Shown here: piece after piece, positions 44,921 to 55,886 of the stretch
How the letters are laid out: every line of letters starts with the position of its first letter
How positions within the stretch are numbered: position 1 is the stretch's first letter
Origin: Trichuris trichiura
Taxonomy: Eukaryota; Nematoda; Enoplea; Trichinellida; Trichuridae
NCBI GenBank assembly: GCA_037903355.1
Contig: JBAJFE010000034.1
Span: 186,001 to 250,000 of the forward strand
Length of the DNA: 64,000 nt
Reading direction: 5' to 3'
The notes under the pieces: generated by a model
Databases searched by the model: none
Told to the model about the DNA's origin: nothing
What the model saw: only the letters and a program-made list of their open reading frames with translations
Made by a program: the position numbers and the translations under genes

Positions 44921-47900
44921 GAGTAAACTTCGACTGCAAATCAGGTTTTTTCTATACGATTTGGTTTCATGCTGCCAAGAATAGGGCCAGAACCTGTTAA
45001 CGCAGCAGTTTCAGTGTAAAAATGACTAGAGGCAGAGCTTTCAGCCAGTGACTAACCCAGCGAACCGTGAGCATGAATTAAGACTATGAACTAGCGGTAG
45101 CCGTTGGGAGAATCGTGGCCGCTGAACGAAAAGTATGACTAACTAGCGTCGGTGACCGAAGGCGAGAACAAGAAGTTGATAAACCACGAGTAGACAAGCA
45201 GCTGAACAAAGAAGGGCCGCCGTTCTGATGCTACCATCAGGCAGCACCGTTACGCTGACTTAACCACGCTGGGCTGAACTGATGGCCCTAAAAGCAGAAA
45301 CTCTGAAAGGCCAAAAGCTTGAATGATTTGAAATCCTAAGTCAGCCGGAACGACTGAAGAAATCAGTATCTTAACCCTTCTGACTGTTGACGTCTTGATG
45401 TTTTAGTCTATCCGCGGTTTTGTTTAAACCAGGATTTTGATTTGCTAACAATTTCAGCGCATAAAGGTTCTATTCAGTTACACAGCTTATTGTAGATGCT
45501 GAGAGAGGTTTTGATTTTTCTTTAGGGGCAGAAATGCTGTTCAGTTGCCCTTACTCTCATGGTCATGCACTTGGACTCAAGCTGCTCCTCTCATTTGCTT
45601 CCTTTTTGAAAGGAACTAGATCTTGCCCCATTTCCATCAGCGCTAAAAGAAAAGCCTTGATAATCGCTTTCTTTTAGGATGCCTAGCCTTCAGAAAACTT
45701 TCAGTGATGGGGTATTGAGGCTCAACTGGCCCTTTTTTTGGCGTCCGATGTGAATGGGAAAGAAGATAAAATCTCACCAAGTAGAAGTATTTAGCTTGAA
45801 CTCAGCGGACCACTGAGTGAATCTGTAAAGCCAGGGTATTTAGCACATAATATCCCACTAGATGTTGGGCAAGGCAAAAAGGTTATAAAGTAAGCGATGA
45901 AAGAGTAGGAGAATGTAATAGCAATCAACTGAATTACGTGGGTAATGAAACACATGTGTACTTGTTACCAGAGGCACAGAATTCTTTCTTTATTTGCCCT
46001 GATCTGGTGCTCATCAAGACCCACGCTAAAGAATAATTATCGCTGATCTTAAACGCTAGGGACAACAGAACCTTTTTTTACAGTAGCTGCAGAACTAACA
46101 GAATGCAGCAGGATGGATAATACTGACACAGATATATAATGAAATGCTAAGAAGAAACTGCACAAGAAACAAACAGTCTACGGGCACATATGTTTTTTTA
46201 AAGTCCTGAATAGCTCTGCCAGATGGCTCGCATATTCATTTTACACTGTTCTCTGCGTTGATTACTTCAAGGCCAATAATACAAGCTTTAGTTGGATCCA
46301 AAGGCTCGCAAAAAATTTGTCTAACGGGCGTTTTTGCCCTGTACCACTGCCTCGAGAATCTTTTAGTCATAGGCGTTTTGTGCTGAACTAATTGTCCTGG
46401 AAGCGTACGAACCAACTTCGTTGGCTAATATCAAAGTTACAGCCTGTCTACCAGACATTTTGGATGCAGCGAAAGCTAGCAGACTTGTATCCCAGGTTAT
46501 GAAGCATCGTCAGGAAGTTGCTGATAGCAGGTATAGCTCCGTTCGAGCCCACGAGAAAATCCGCCGGAGTTATGATTGACAACCCCTTTGTTACCGCTGC
46601 CGTTACGAACAACGATCATGGCGGATTCTGTCACCCGCTACAGAATTGGAACGCGGGGGCCATCCCACGCCCACGTACATCAGAGAATAATCGAAGAAAG
46701 CGGTAGTTTTTTTGTATGAACAGGGCGTACTACACAGGGAGCGAATGTATTCCTGCGGGATCCCATGACTTTAAGGGGTAGGCGGACCGCTCGATTTAAG
46801 GCATGGAGGCGCGTTAACTCTTGCCGTAAAAAACTATCTATCCATACTAGCAGGAATGTAAGGATGGTAGGTACCGATGCTATTGGGTTTAAAGGCATTG
46901 TTAAAATTACCGGATGGAGCTTAAGAAGGTGATCGCTTTCCTGCACGCGTGAACTTTCAGGGATACGGAGCTTAGTTACCTCGTGCGGCGCGTTAATATA
47001 AGAGCACCGTTCTTTTCTATTTCTTGAATTTATACAGAGTGCATTTCAGAAATTGTAAGGGATGTTGCTTTCCTGTGGAACCACAAGATGCAGAGTCTGG
47101 CATCAGCAGTCATGCAACCCTCTTTTCTAGCCTTCGAGAACACTGTTCTCCCGGAAAAAATAGAATCGCAGCCGCATTTACGGGATTCAACAACAGTGGT
47201 TATTCGGTGGCGTTTGCTGACAAACGCGCGAGTAGATCATTGTTCCTGCAGGAGTTCGTTCCAGCGATACCCTGGTACCACTCATAGACGAACACATTCG
47301 AGCCAGGAGTATCACTATAAGCGATGAGTGGCGCACTTACCGCAGGAGGAATACTCCTATGTCCGCGTTAACCACTTCGATAGATCTGTAGACAAAATAA
47401 ATCGATTTTAAGCCATGGCTGTTTCCCGTCTTGTGTAAGTTTGTAAGTAAAATTGAAAATAACCTACCAACGAACTGACAACCAGATTATTAGAGAGAAT
47501 ACAAAACAATAGATGACGGTTTACCTACATCGTTAGCAAGGTATGCCTTGTTCCGCATTTTCTTTAACAATCTGCTCATTCATTCGCCGGTAGGACATTT
47601 CGAAGTTTAATTACAAACTTAAACAAAAATGGGGAAAACAGTGACTGATGAGCAATATGAAAATCCTAAAGCCAGTTACATGACATCTGGTTTTCCGTGA
47701 CAGAATCAATGATAAAATCCACAGGCAGAACGTGGAGTTTCATGCGGTCGCAGCTGAAGTGACGCAAAAAAAAATGAAGGGGCACACGTGGGAGCAACCT
47801 GGACACCTACTTATCGTAGATCACGTGGTGCAGGTTGGGCAAAGACGACGGAGCGTTCCACAACATTCTGCAAGAAATTGCCACAGCGTTCCTGCTCAAC

Positions 47901-50900
47901 TGACGCACGCTGACCGCGTGTAGTTCCTCTGCTTCCGGTGTTAATCAATATTCCTACGTATGACTGTTTTTGTTGAATGAGGCTACTTCAGGGAAACATG
48001 ACTATTGCATGCGGTGTAAATGATGTCAGCCGAAAATGGATGTGATAACATTTGGCGTGAACGTTTTTAATTGCGCTCATTAAATGTAAAGTGAAAATGC
48101 GCATTTTCGATAATGACGCTGCGATTGCGCATGGTGCCAACATAAAACGGAATGACCAATGTACAGAACCCGCCGTATCCGTCGTTAGAGACGAGAATGA
48201 AAGCCACTGTGTTCATTGTTCAGTGGGGACGTTATAAGGCAGTTGCAAAAGATTTGCAGAAGCCGACTGCCAAATTAAGAATGCTTCCTCTTATTACAAA
48301 GAAACATATACAGGACTACAGAAGGGTACGAAAACCAAACTTGCCTTCCTAAAGTAGCCTACGGCTTGGACACTGTCAGTCATCACAAGAGTGGATTCTT
48401 TCAGCCATAAGTAATCCAAGCAAAGAAAGAAGTTCATGGGGTTGTCGCTATCTTCTTGCAAATATCAGCTGAGTAATCGAAAGAACCAGTGTGCTATCAT
48501 AGGTGTGTACATTAGCAGTTCCCTTATATAGATTTTTATTGTATTAACTCCAAAACAGAATTGTTATATTATAAGGTAGGCCTGTAAGACATAAGCAATT
48601 TGAAAGTTTAATTTAGCTAAGATAGTCGCACCGACTTCCGACGTTCAATAGGTTCTAAGTTTCGGTACGGTACGTCAAATCCGTTTCGCCGTGACGGCGT
48701 CCCACCGTTTTCTGTTCGCGGTGCCTATGCTAAAATCCGTTGAGTACTGTGAAGTTTAACTTGAATCTTAAGAGTATGCCTAAGCTTAAACATAAACCAA
48801 TGACGGCATTGAATTAACGAATGGCCAACGGAGAGCAATAGCGAAACTCTCACTCAGAATTTTTCATCATTCAGTTCGGTGTTGAATACAGTGGTTAGGC
48901 ATCTCGACTTAATATGACTTCGAATGACGATAAAACGCTTGGAAGGAATCGGCATCGTAGACGAGGTTTCCTAGCATTAACCTTTTTCCCGTTATGTTGA
49001 TATTTAGTCTGGGAACAGATACCTGCTCTCACCTTTTGACCCAGCCACTAAAGGAATGCCACGTGCAGCGACAAGTTCAGCCAAGAGGTTAAAATCCTTT
49101 TGGCAAAAATACCGGCGAATTAAGCCGAAAATGTTTATATGCGCATTTACTAAACCAGACGAAGATTTTTTCTGATCCGCTAAACTAATGTCTGTCCATT
49201 ATGTCCTTGCCTATAAACGTTGTTATGCCTCGCTGCTCTGCCGTAATGGCCTTCCGCGGAGACTCAAGGAATCAGCCAGTTGGTCACGCTTTTCCTGGCA
49301 TCTTGTATACGCTGCGTGCAATTAGTTGAAAACGTTGCCTGCTAAAAATGCAACTGTTTTCGACTAACCTTCCTGGAAAAAGACTTCGCCTAGCGTGACT
49401 ATGTCGGTCACTTCTTCTTTTATGATGCATATCACCAGACATAAGAGCTAATACATGCTGTCTATGTTTTCTGTATAAGCAATGCAGCTGTTCTTTTGTG
49501 AATAGCATTGATACACGACAGAATGTATTCTTTATTGATTGCGTTTAACGAAAACCATTTAGAATTCTGCTTTGTTTGCTCTACAGTTTGTTCAAAGTGT
49601 TTCGCTTCACTCAAACGCTGTATTAAATAAAATCCAGTGTTATCGTCATATTTTTGCTCAGTGAGAGTTTTTATGAGGCTATACCGAAATGCTGTTCGTG
49701 TGAAATGCCTAACGTTTCTGACATGGTAAATGAAGAACGCGTACTATGTGTAAGTGACTCTGACTTCTCAATGACAAGAAATCCGCTTCATACTTTTTCT
49801 TTCTTAAACCTTTCACCTTGTTATGCACGCTGCATGCCGTTACACCTACAAGCTGTTTAAACTGTCGTCGTTTGCACGCAACTTATTAAAAACGAAGATC
49901 GTCATGAAATTGCCAATTCCACTTTGACAGCACATCCGCAAGGATCATAAAAACGGTAAGAACATCGTGTACATTCAGTTAAGTTAGAAAGGCGCTAACA
50001 ATGAAAATACTTTCTTAGCAATAACTACAATGGCTCTGAACTTTTTGTCGCTATGTTTTCTCCTCGCAAAAAACCAAGTAATGGCAGCGTTGGAAAACAT
50101 TATTGCTTGCAAGCTTCCAGACAGATCAACCTTTGATGCTGACGGGATAGAAGTCGACTGGTAATATGTTATTCGTTGTTTTTTTCCTCTCAGCTTCAGC
50201 AAATTTCATATATTGGAATTAAACGTGAAATTTCAGAAAGACCATTGCTGTTTTTGCTTCGACAAAACTAACGTAAGCATAGGTTCTATTTATGAAATTT
50301 CATCCGAAGTTAAGCGTTACTTAAGGGATGCAGACAGCTGGGCTGTGCCGACGTTCTTGAAACGCTGCATAAAAAATCAGAAATCTTAAGTTTCAAGTTA
50401 TTAGATTTTGTAATTACAAGAAAAGTAGAAAACAGTTATTCGCATTTACTACCACGCTTTCCATAAAAAATATCTTTATAACGACCCATTATTATCTTCC
50501 CACGGAGCAATTTTTAGTTCAGTTTTCTGTCGCCAGTATATTAACGCAGCTTCCTACAAGACCCAGGCAAATGCAATACTGTCAGCGGTTATTTCTTGTG
50601 CCATGCCGAATATGTTCAGCTAAACGTGTTACCTGAAGTTACTAGCAGCTTTGGCTGATGTGATCAATACGCGGGGCATTAGTAGTCAGAATGTGACGGA
50701 ATAAATAAGCCAGTATCACAGCATTAGCACTAAAACAGTTAGTGACTTAAGTCTCTAAGTTCACCTCATCATGTTGTAATGCGTAATATCTGTTAAGGTT
50801 TGTTTTACAAAAGCTCCCAAAGTCAGCAAGCTATGTCTACATCTCTCCTCAAAGTCAAGCTGAAGCTTCGGGAAACGACATTGGAAATAATGAGAGTCCC

Positions 50901-51370
50901 GTTATGTTGACACTTGATTCGTTTTTTAAACTTGAGGCAACTCAGCCGTTACAACCTACACAAGGGAAGAAAGACATATATCGCAACCAACTTTTGCAAC
51001 TATTCTATGGTTGCAACGAAGCTAAATTGTCAGAAAACGCAAGATATTCAAGGAGCAAAGGTAACGTTTTCTCCTACAGCAGGTAATTTTAGAAAAACAA
51101 AGCATAACCGATTAGGAAGACCTTCAGGCTTAGGACTGAAATTTCTGATAGAAAGCAGAGAAAACAAAGTTATCACCATCTGAAGTTAGACAATATTTTT
51201 ATTTTTGACAGCTTGCGCTCACTGTTCAAGCTGAGCCTCAACAAATAAATTTATAATACATTAATGGTTCTTGTCTTCACACTGGAGCGGTCCATGTGTC
51301 GCATGGTTGTATCCTCTTGCACTACCGTCTTTAGCCAGTAAAGGTGGCTCAACGAAAACTCTGTATTTTG

Positions 51371-51658
51371 TATAAATCGCATATCTTGAAAACGTGGTTT
51401 CTTGCTACGGGACAATATGTTTTCAAAATGAAGAAATTTATTACGGATAGTTCCCGTTTGCTATGTATATAAAAAAAGACTTCGGATCCTTCGGCTCATT
51501 CGAGACCCGTCATCAGCGATCTTATAGCGGTCAGATATTTACCACTTAAGACCGCTGATGACGGGTCTCGAATGACCGAAAAGCTCCGGAGTCCTTTTTA
51601 TATACATAACAAACGGGAACTATCCGTAATAAATTTCTTCATTATAAATCGCATATCT
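51371..51658. repeat. Fold-back element FB4 with 16-bp TSD
   Basis: The element is 51387-51642 (256 bp), flanked by TATAAATCGCATATCT (51371-51386 and 51643-51658). It is the closest relative of FB2 and shares the left end GAAAACGTGGTTTCTTG. The right arm has CTGATGA (51555-51561), stem II GGTC/GACC and GAAA (51578-51581). The right terminus is shorter than in FB2. Confidence 0.9.
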
Positions 51659-52263
51659 GAATTTTTTCGCAGAATTTTTAACCCGTTCTTTGTTAAACGT
51701 TTATTTTAAAAACCGTAACGGAGCTTTCGGGCCTCTCCGTGGCCCGTCATCAGCGTAATTGTACCGCCGGTCGGGTCGGCCTTTATGGTTGCAAGCCGCT
51801 CCATCCGACCAACTTTGGCAGAGACCTACCGCCGTCAGCTCTATCTTGAGCCGTCAGGTTTCGGTCTCGCCTAGTCAGTCAGACGGCGCAGCGAGCTTCC
51901 AACCGACCTCCCACGACGGCGGCACGCGAACAAAAATTGATTTTTGTGGGAGGGCGGTTGGAAGCTCGCTGCGCCGTCTGACTGACTAGGCGAGACCGAA
52001 ACCTGACGGCTCAAGATAGAGCTGACGGCGGTAGGTCTCTGCCAAAGTTGGTCGGATGGAGCGGCTTGCAACCATAAAGGCCGACCCGACCGGCGGTACA
52101 ATTACGCTGATGACGGGCCACGGAGAGGCCCGAAAGCTCCGTTACGGTTTTTAAAATAAACTTGAACAAAGAACGGGTTAAAAATTCCGCGAAAAAAAAT
52201 TCAGAATAAAATTTAAAGAACCCGTTACGAAGAAAGAAAAAAGAAAAAAGAAATTGCATATCT
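51651..52263. repeat. Fold-back element FB5 with 8-bp TSD, abutting FB4
   Basis: The element is 51659-52255 (597 bp), flanked by GCATATCT (51651-51658 and 52256-52263). The arms (about 51660-51940 and 51955-52240) are nearly perfect. The right arm has CTGATGA (52107-52113), stem II GGGCC/GGCCC and GAAA (52132-52135). It shares the C/T-rich asymmetric end with FB1, here on the right. Its left target copy is the last 8 bp of the FB4 target copy. Confidence 0.88.
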
Positions 52264-52518
52264 ATCCAAACTGACTATTTTACAGAATAAGCAAGCTTGA
52301 CAAGAGATTCGATGGCGTTGCGACAATTTATACGCGAGGAGGCTTTCATGCTTAATTCACAACGTAGAAGCGATAGGCAGGCAGAAAAATTATCCGCACC
52401 TGCATACCTTCATACCTACATGAAGAGAAACATCTCTGCAATCATGATAACACGGCAATTTGAAACTTCTGGTGTAATTCGTATTCGCACAGTGGTACGA
52501 ATAGGCAGTTCTACCGTG

Positions 52519-53740
52519 TTATACAGCAGAGTTTCTCAAGCTTGGGCCCCCCTGAGAACGCTTCCGAGCATCCGGGCCCCCTATTCTGATTAGCCAACTT
52601 CAAGCGCATTGATTGGCCAATTTCAACGCACTGATTGGCTGAAATGATTGCAACGCTAGAAGGTCAACTACAGCTGTACAGATTTATTTCTGCAAATTGT
52701 TTTTCGAGAAGTCAACAAGAGCTGCTTGGCTCGCCCAGATGCAATCGAACTAGCCTGTCGATGTTGAGCTCGATCGAGGTAACTCGCAAACAGAGATCGC
52801 CGCGTCTGACTATTTGTAGCTCACAGCGTTTCTTGGTCATTAGGTCCGTAATGATACTAAATGCGCGCTCCACTAGACTCGATGAGAAAAGATAAACCAG
52901 TAACTTTTTTTACCACGTCCCATACGCCACAGTACAACTCTAGGATTTCTCTGCAGTCAGAACTGCTGACAACCCTGTGACAACCTGCCCTCGAACTCCA
53001 CGTTCAGCTGCAACTCCAGCAGCTCGTCTTGCAGTGACATCTTGCAAAACTGAAACGAGCGTGGGAGAGAAGCAACCGTACCGACAAAATGTTCCCAGGA
53101 AATGTGTGTGCAGCACTCGCAATTCGCTGTCGCTAACGCGGATGCTTGCATTGTAGCTGCGTGGACAATAGGCGCGAGAAAAGAAAGGGAAGAAAAAGGG
53201 AGCTGACTTTTCACAGAGCTGGGGCAAGAGATGGTAATCGTTGACAAAATTCTAAAGCAGAGTCATTGCTACCAAGCTGCAGCTGCGAACACGTGCTAAT
53301 CGCTGGTTGAATCGTAAAGCAGGTGCAAATACATCGCAAAAACTATGGCGCATTCTGATAACGCTGACAACCATTCTCTGATGTGAACCATGTGCTCTGC
53401 GCTAAATGCTTCTCAGCAGGAAGCTTTTCTGACCCAACCCTACGCCGGGAAGGTCACGGTGACAAACATGCCATCCCTTCTGTCGCGTGTTCTGAATGGT
53501 CATTTTCACGAGCGGTGATTGGTTCATGTGCTGGATTTGGGGGTAGCCGGCATCACGCATAGCATGCAACAGTATCTTAACCAGTACGCACAGTACCTCA
53601 CCTTCCGATGCACGACAACACGACGGTCCAGGTGGGGCATGTGCCCCACGCAGCTCAAATGGGCCCCCCAGCGGGCGCCCTGGAGCTCTGGGCTCCCCTG
53701 GTGGGGCACCTGCCCCACCGTGAGAAACACTGTTATACAG
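52519..53740 (-). mobile_element. hAT transposon, internally deleted, perfect 8-bp TSD
   Basis: The element is 52527-53732 (1206 bp). The target duplication TTATACAG (52519-52526 and 53733-53740) is perfect, the length expected for hAT. The termini are inverted: CAGAGTTTCTCA on the left and CAGTGTTTCTCA read inward from the right. The right subterminal region is very GC-rich, with two near-palindromes of the type GTGGGGCAYSTGCCCCAC (about 53634 and 53701). Confidence 0.92.
52712..53247 (-). pseudogene. hAT transposase C-terminal remnant (SCAND3/FAM200/ZBED5-like)
   Basis: The hAT dimerisation domain is recognisable: LVERAFSIITDLMTKKR, then QIVRRGDLCLRV and a stop at 52714-52712. Upstream, in other frames, lies SLQDELLELQL, matching the family region before that domain. 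Frames are broken between about 52895 and 52960. The BED finger and the catalytic N-terminal half are absent, so the copy cannot make transposase. Confidence 0.88.
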
Positions 53741-54199
53741 GATACGAGTGCAGGAACGGCGTAAATCGATTTTCTTGTAGATCCATCTCCCTTCCTCCTT
53801 AGTCTTTCCCTTGTATAGCAATTTATCTCCTCTGATTACTCAGTATTGCCTCAAGAAAATTTACTGCGGGGTCAGGGAGAGGCGCGGCGTACTTCCATTT
53901 TCACCTTGTCTAACCGATTTGTCGTGGCACTGGCAGCCTTAGTATTCGCTTCCATAACGTTGGCAGAGGAAGCATTTGCGTTTCCAATTCCTCTGTTCCT
54001 CATAATAACTGGTGCTGTTCAGCAAAAACCTTGACGCAGTAGTCAACTTAAACACAGAGGCATTGCAGGCTTCATCTGTGCAACAATAATATCACAACAA
54101 TAATTTTTGCTCGCAGCTTGAATTTTTAAAATAATCTGTTCAGGTAGTTCCTAACTGCGCGAAGTGAACTCGTTTAGTAACAATATAGTTATACTTTAG

Positions 54200-55700
54200 G
54201 AGTTATAATAGCGCAACCAGCAATTTCAAACAGGGTTCGTGATGGAGGAGCCGGTACGGCACACCCTGAAGGAATGCTTTGGATGACGCATACTGTTCCG
54301 TCGTTTCCTGATGTAAATAAGCCAGTGTGGAATCCCCAAAATAACAATGAAGGTCACCTCTTCTTGTGCCTTTCCATGGAAGTTTCTCATCTTTCTTCTC
54401 TTTGTGAGTACAATACCACTTTTAATGCACTTAACGAGACTTTGTAGTGGAAACGCTACATTACGAGCAGCCATTTGTCTATCACTCTAATTACCCAAAG
54501 TATGCATTTGAAAATGAAACACTGTTAGAGAGGTTTAACAGAGTATCGAAGATGAAATACAAGCTTCACTCAGTATACATTGCCAGCATAAAAGTGACAA
54601 CCACTGATGGTGTGGCAGTGTCTATTATATCTGAAAATTATAAACTCGCCGCAGGTGATGCTGCTGATTTTTCACTGACTTTGGCGGAAGTTTGCACTTC
54701 AGACATCGCTTCATCGTGGATCACTGCAAAATTTCAGGCGTCATTTTACTCCTGGAATAGGAGGAGCACCAATGATATTGCGCAGATCAGAGACTGCTGC
54801 GGAAACTTTAAAGTTGAAAATTTGATTGGCCCAATTACCATGGCTGGGACTAAAATACAGCACTCAGAGGATAATTCCCGATGGATAGTCAGCCTCAATG
54901 GGGTATGGTGTATTATAAGCATGCACAGACCGGTAATTTAAGTTATTATTACTTTTAATATAGTTTTATCTACCTTCTCGCACCAACAGAATCAGCAGTT
55001 GAGCTTTTAAAACTGCAGAGATCAAATAACATTCTGATCCTCCTGTATAAAAACATTTTCAGCAATAACTGTTACGTATTCCAAGGAACGTGTATTATTA
55101 AACAGCAGCTCTGTGCTACATTTTCCCCTTTAGATTACGCCTTCCCAGTTATAGTAAATGAAGCTAAGCTCGCACATACTATTTCTACCCTATTCAAGGT
55201 TTTTATTTGCCTTGTCATTGTTGTTTTTGGTAGGCACTAGAGTTATTCTAGATTGTTTGTGTTGTTCGCTCTTTCTGGTACACTCTGGTACGTTAATGTC
55301 TGGGCAAAATCCAGTAAAGCCTCTTTCCCATCTGAACTGACAGAAATCTCTCCTTTGGTTAACTGACTTCTCAGGTTCTATCAACGTTTGTACAGCACGG
55401 AAACGAGTACTAACAAATGAAAACCGATTCTCTCCGTATGAAAATTCCAACAGAGGCTCTCCAAATTTTATTGTAGCACATTTAAAAACTAGTATGCTAG
55501 GTTTTAGTTTGGAATTATCCATCTACTTCATAGCACGGATCTTAGCTAAACGCCTTTCATCAAATCTGCTTTCTAGAACATGTGCTGCTTTTCAGAAGAT
55601 TTTCGAGAAAGTATCTGGAGGTGCCGTTTGCATTTGCAATACCAAAATAGCTAATTGGTTCAAGCAAGCCATGCAGTCATCATCAATTCAGCGATGCTAG
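54200..55700 (+). CDS. DNase II-like protein, catalytic residues lost (5' exons not found)
   Basis: Three exons in phase: 54200-54403, 54448-54932 (after a 44-nt intron) and 55596-55700 with TAG. The order of family landmarks matches animal DNase II: WMTHTVPSFP for the HSVPxFP region, GHLFLCLSM for the GQxxLCxSx region, the domain rich in aromatic residues, EDNSRWIVS for the EDHSKWxVS region, and SGGAVC followed by WF at the end. Normal enzymes are secreted or lysosomal acid nucleases that use two HxK motifs. Here the first is HPE and the second NSR, so it is predicted inactive. About 105 N-terminal residues, including any signal peptide, were not found. The hAT element lies just upstream and the LTR element starts one base after the stop's final G. 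Confidence 0.85.
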
Positions 55701-55701
55701 C

Positions 55702-55871
55702 TGTGTTGTATATTCTCACGTACTATTCGCAGCATAAGTCGCATGTGTACTCAGTGTGAACGTACATTCAAGAGTTTTCTGTAATTTTGGGGTACGGTGG
55801 TAGTTAGCTTACGTGGGTGTGCGTCACTGCTTGTGTGCGTGTGAGTAAACAGCAGCATCAAATGCGTTATA
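55702..55871 (+). repeat. 5' LTR of the Gypsy element
   Basis: 170 bp, beginning TGTGTTGTATATTC and ending GTTATA, where the 3' LTR keeps the canonical CA. It is identical in length to the 3' LTR. Confidence 0.95.
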
Positions 55872-55886
55872 TCTCTGGTGACGAGT

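Larger units (their letters stand above)
41425..51370. other. Long gene-poor region
   Basis: Only an orphan exon (43737-43940) and a relic arm (about 44830-44920) are supported. ATG 41586 opens MDLEKVPFSLK|GTAAGG, a possible start exon for the globin, but its phase does not fit. A decayed coding-like frame on the minus strand at about 44267-44420 (FRRKSWKPATSIRNVIGY...) may be old transposon sequence. Frames at 46518-46706, 47024-47327 and 47732-47923 are not recognised. Confidence 0.4.

Noticed and set aside
46518..47327. Overlapping open frames around 46.5-47.3 kb
   Set aside because: Several frames are open at once, with no recognisable domain or consistent splice sites.
50865..50910. GAAGCTTCGGGAAACGAC followed by GTCCCGTTATG, similar to an FB arm
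   Set aside because: The similarity is too short and interrupted to separate from chance.
51759..52101. Matching 76-codon open frames on both strands
   Set aside because: An artefact of the FB5 palindrome, not a gene pair.
52297..52593. 98-codon open frame between FB5 and the hAT element
   Set aside because: It crosses the hAT left boundary and target duplication and has no domain.
53402..53821. 139-codon GC-rich open frame on the minus strand
   Set aside because: It runs across the hAT right terminus into flanking DNA. Its Pro/Gly/Ala-rich part is the GC-rich transposon end.
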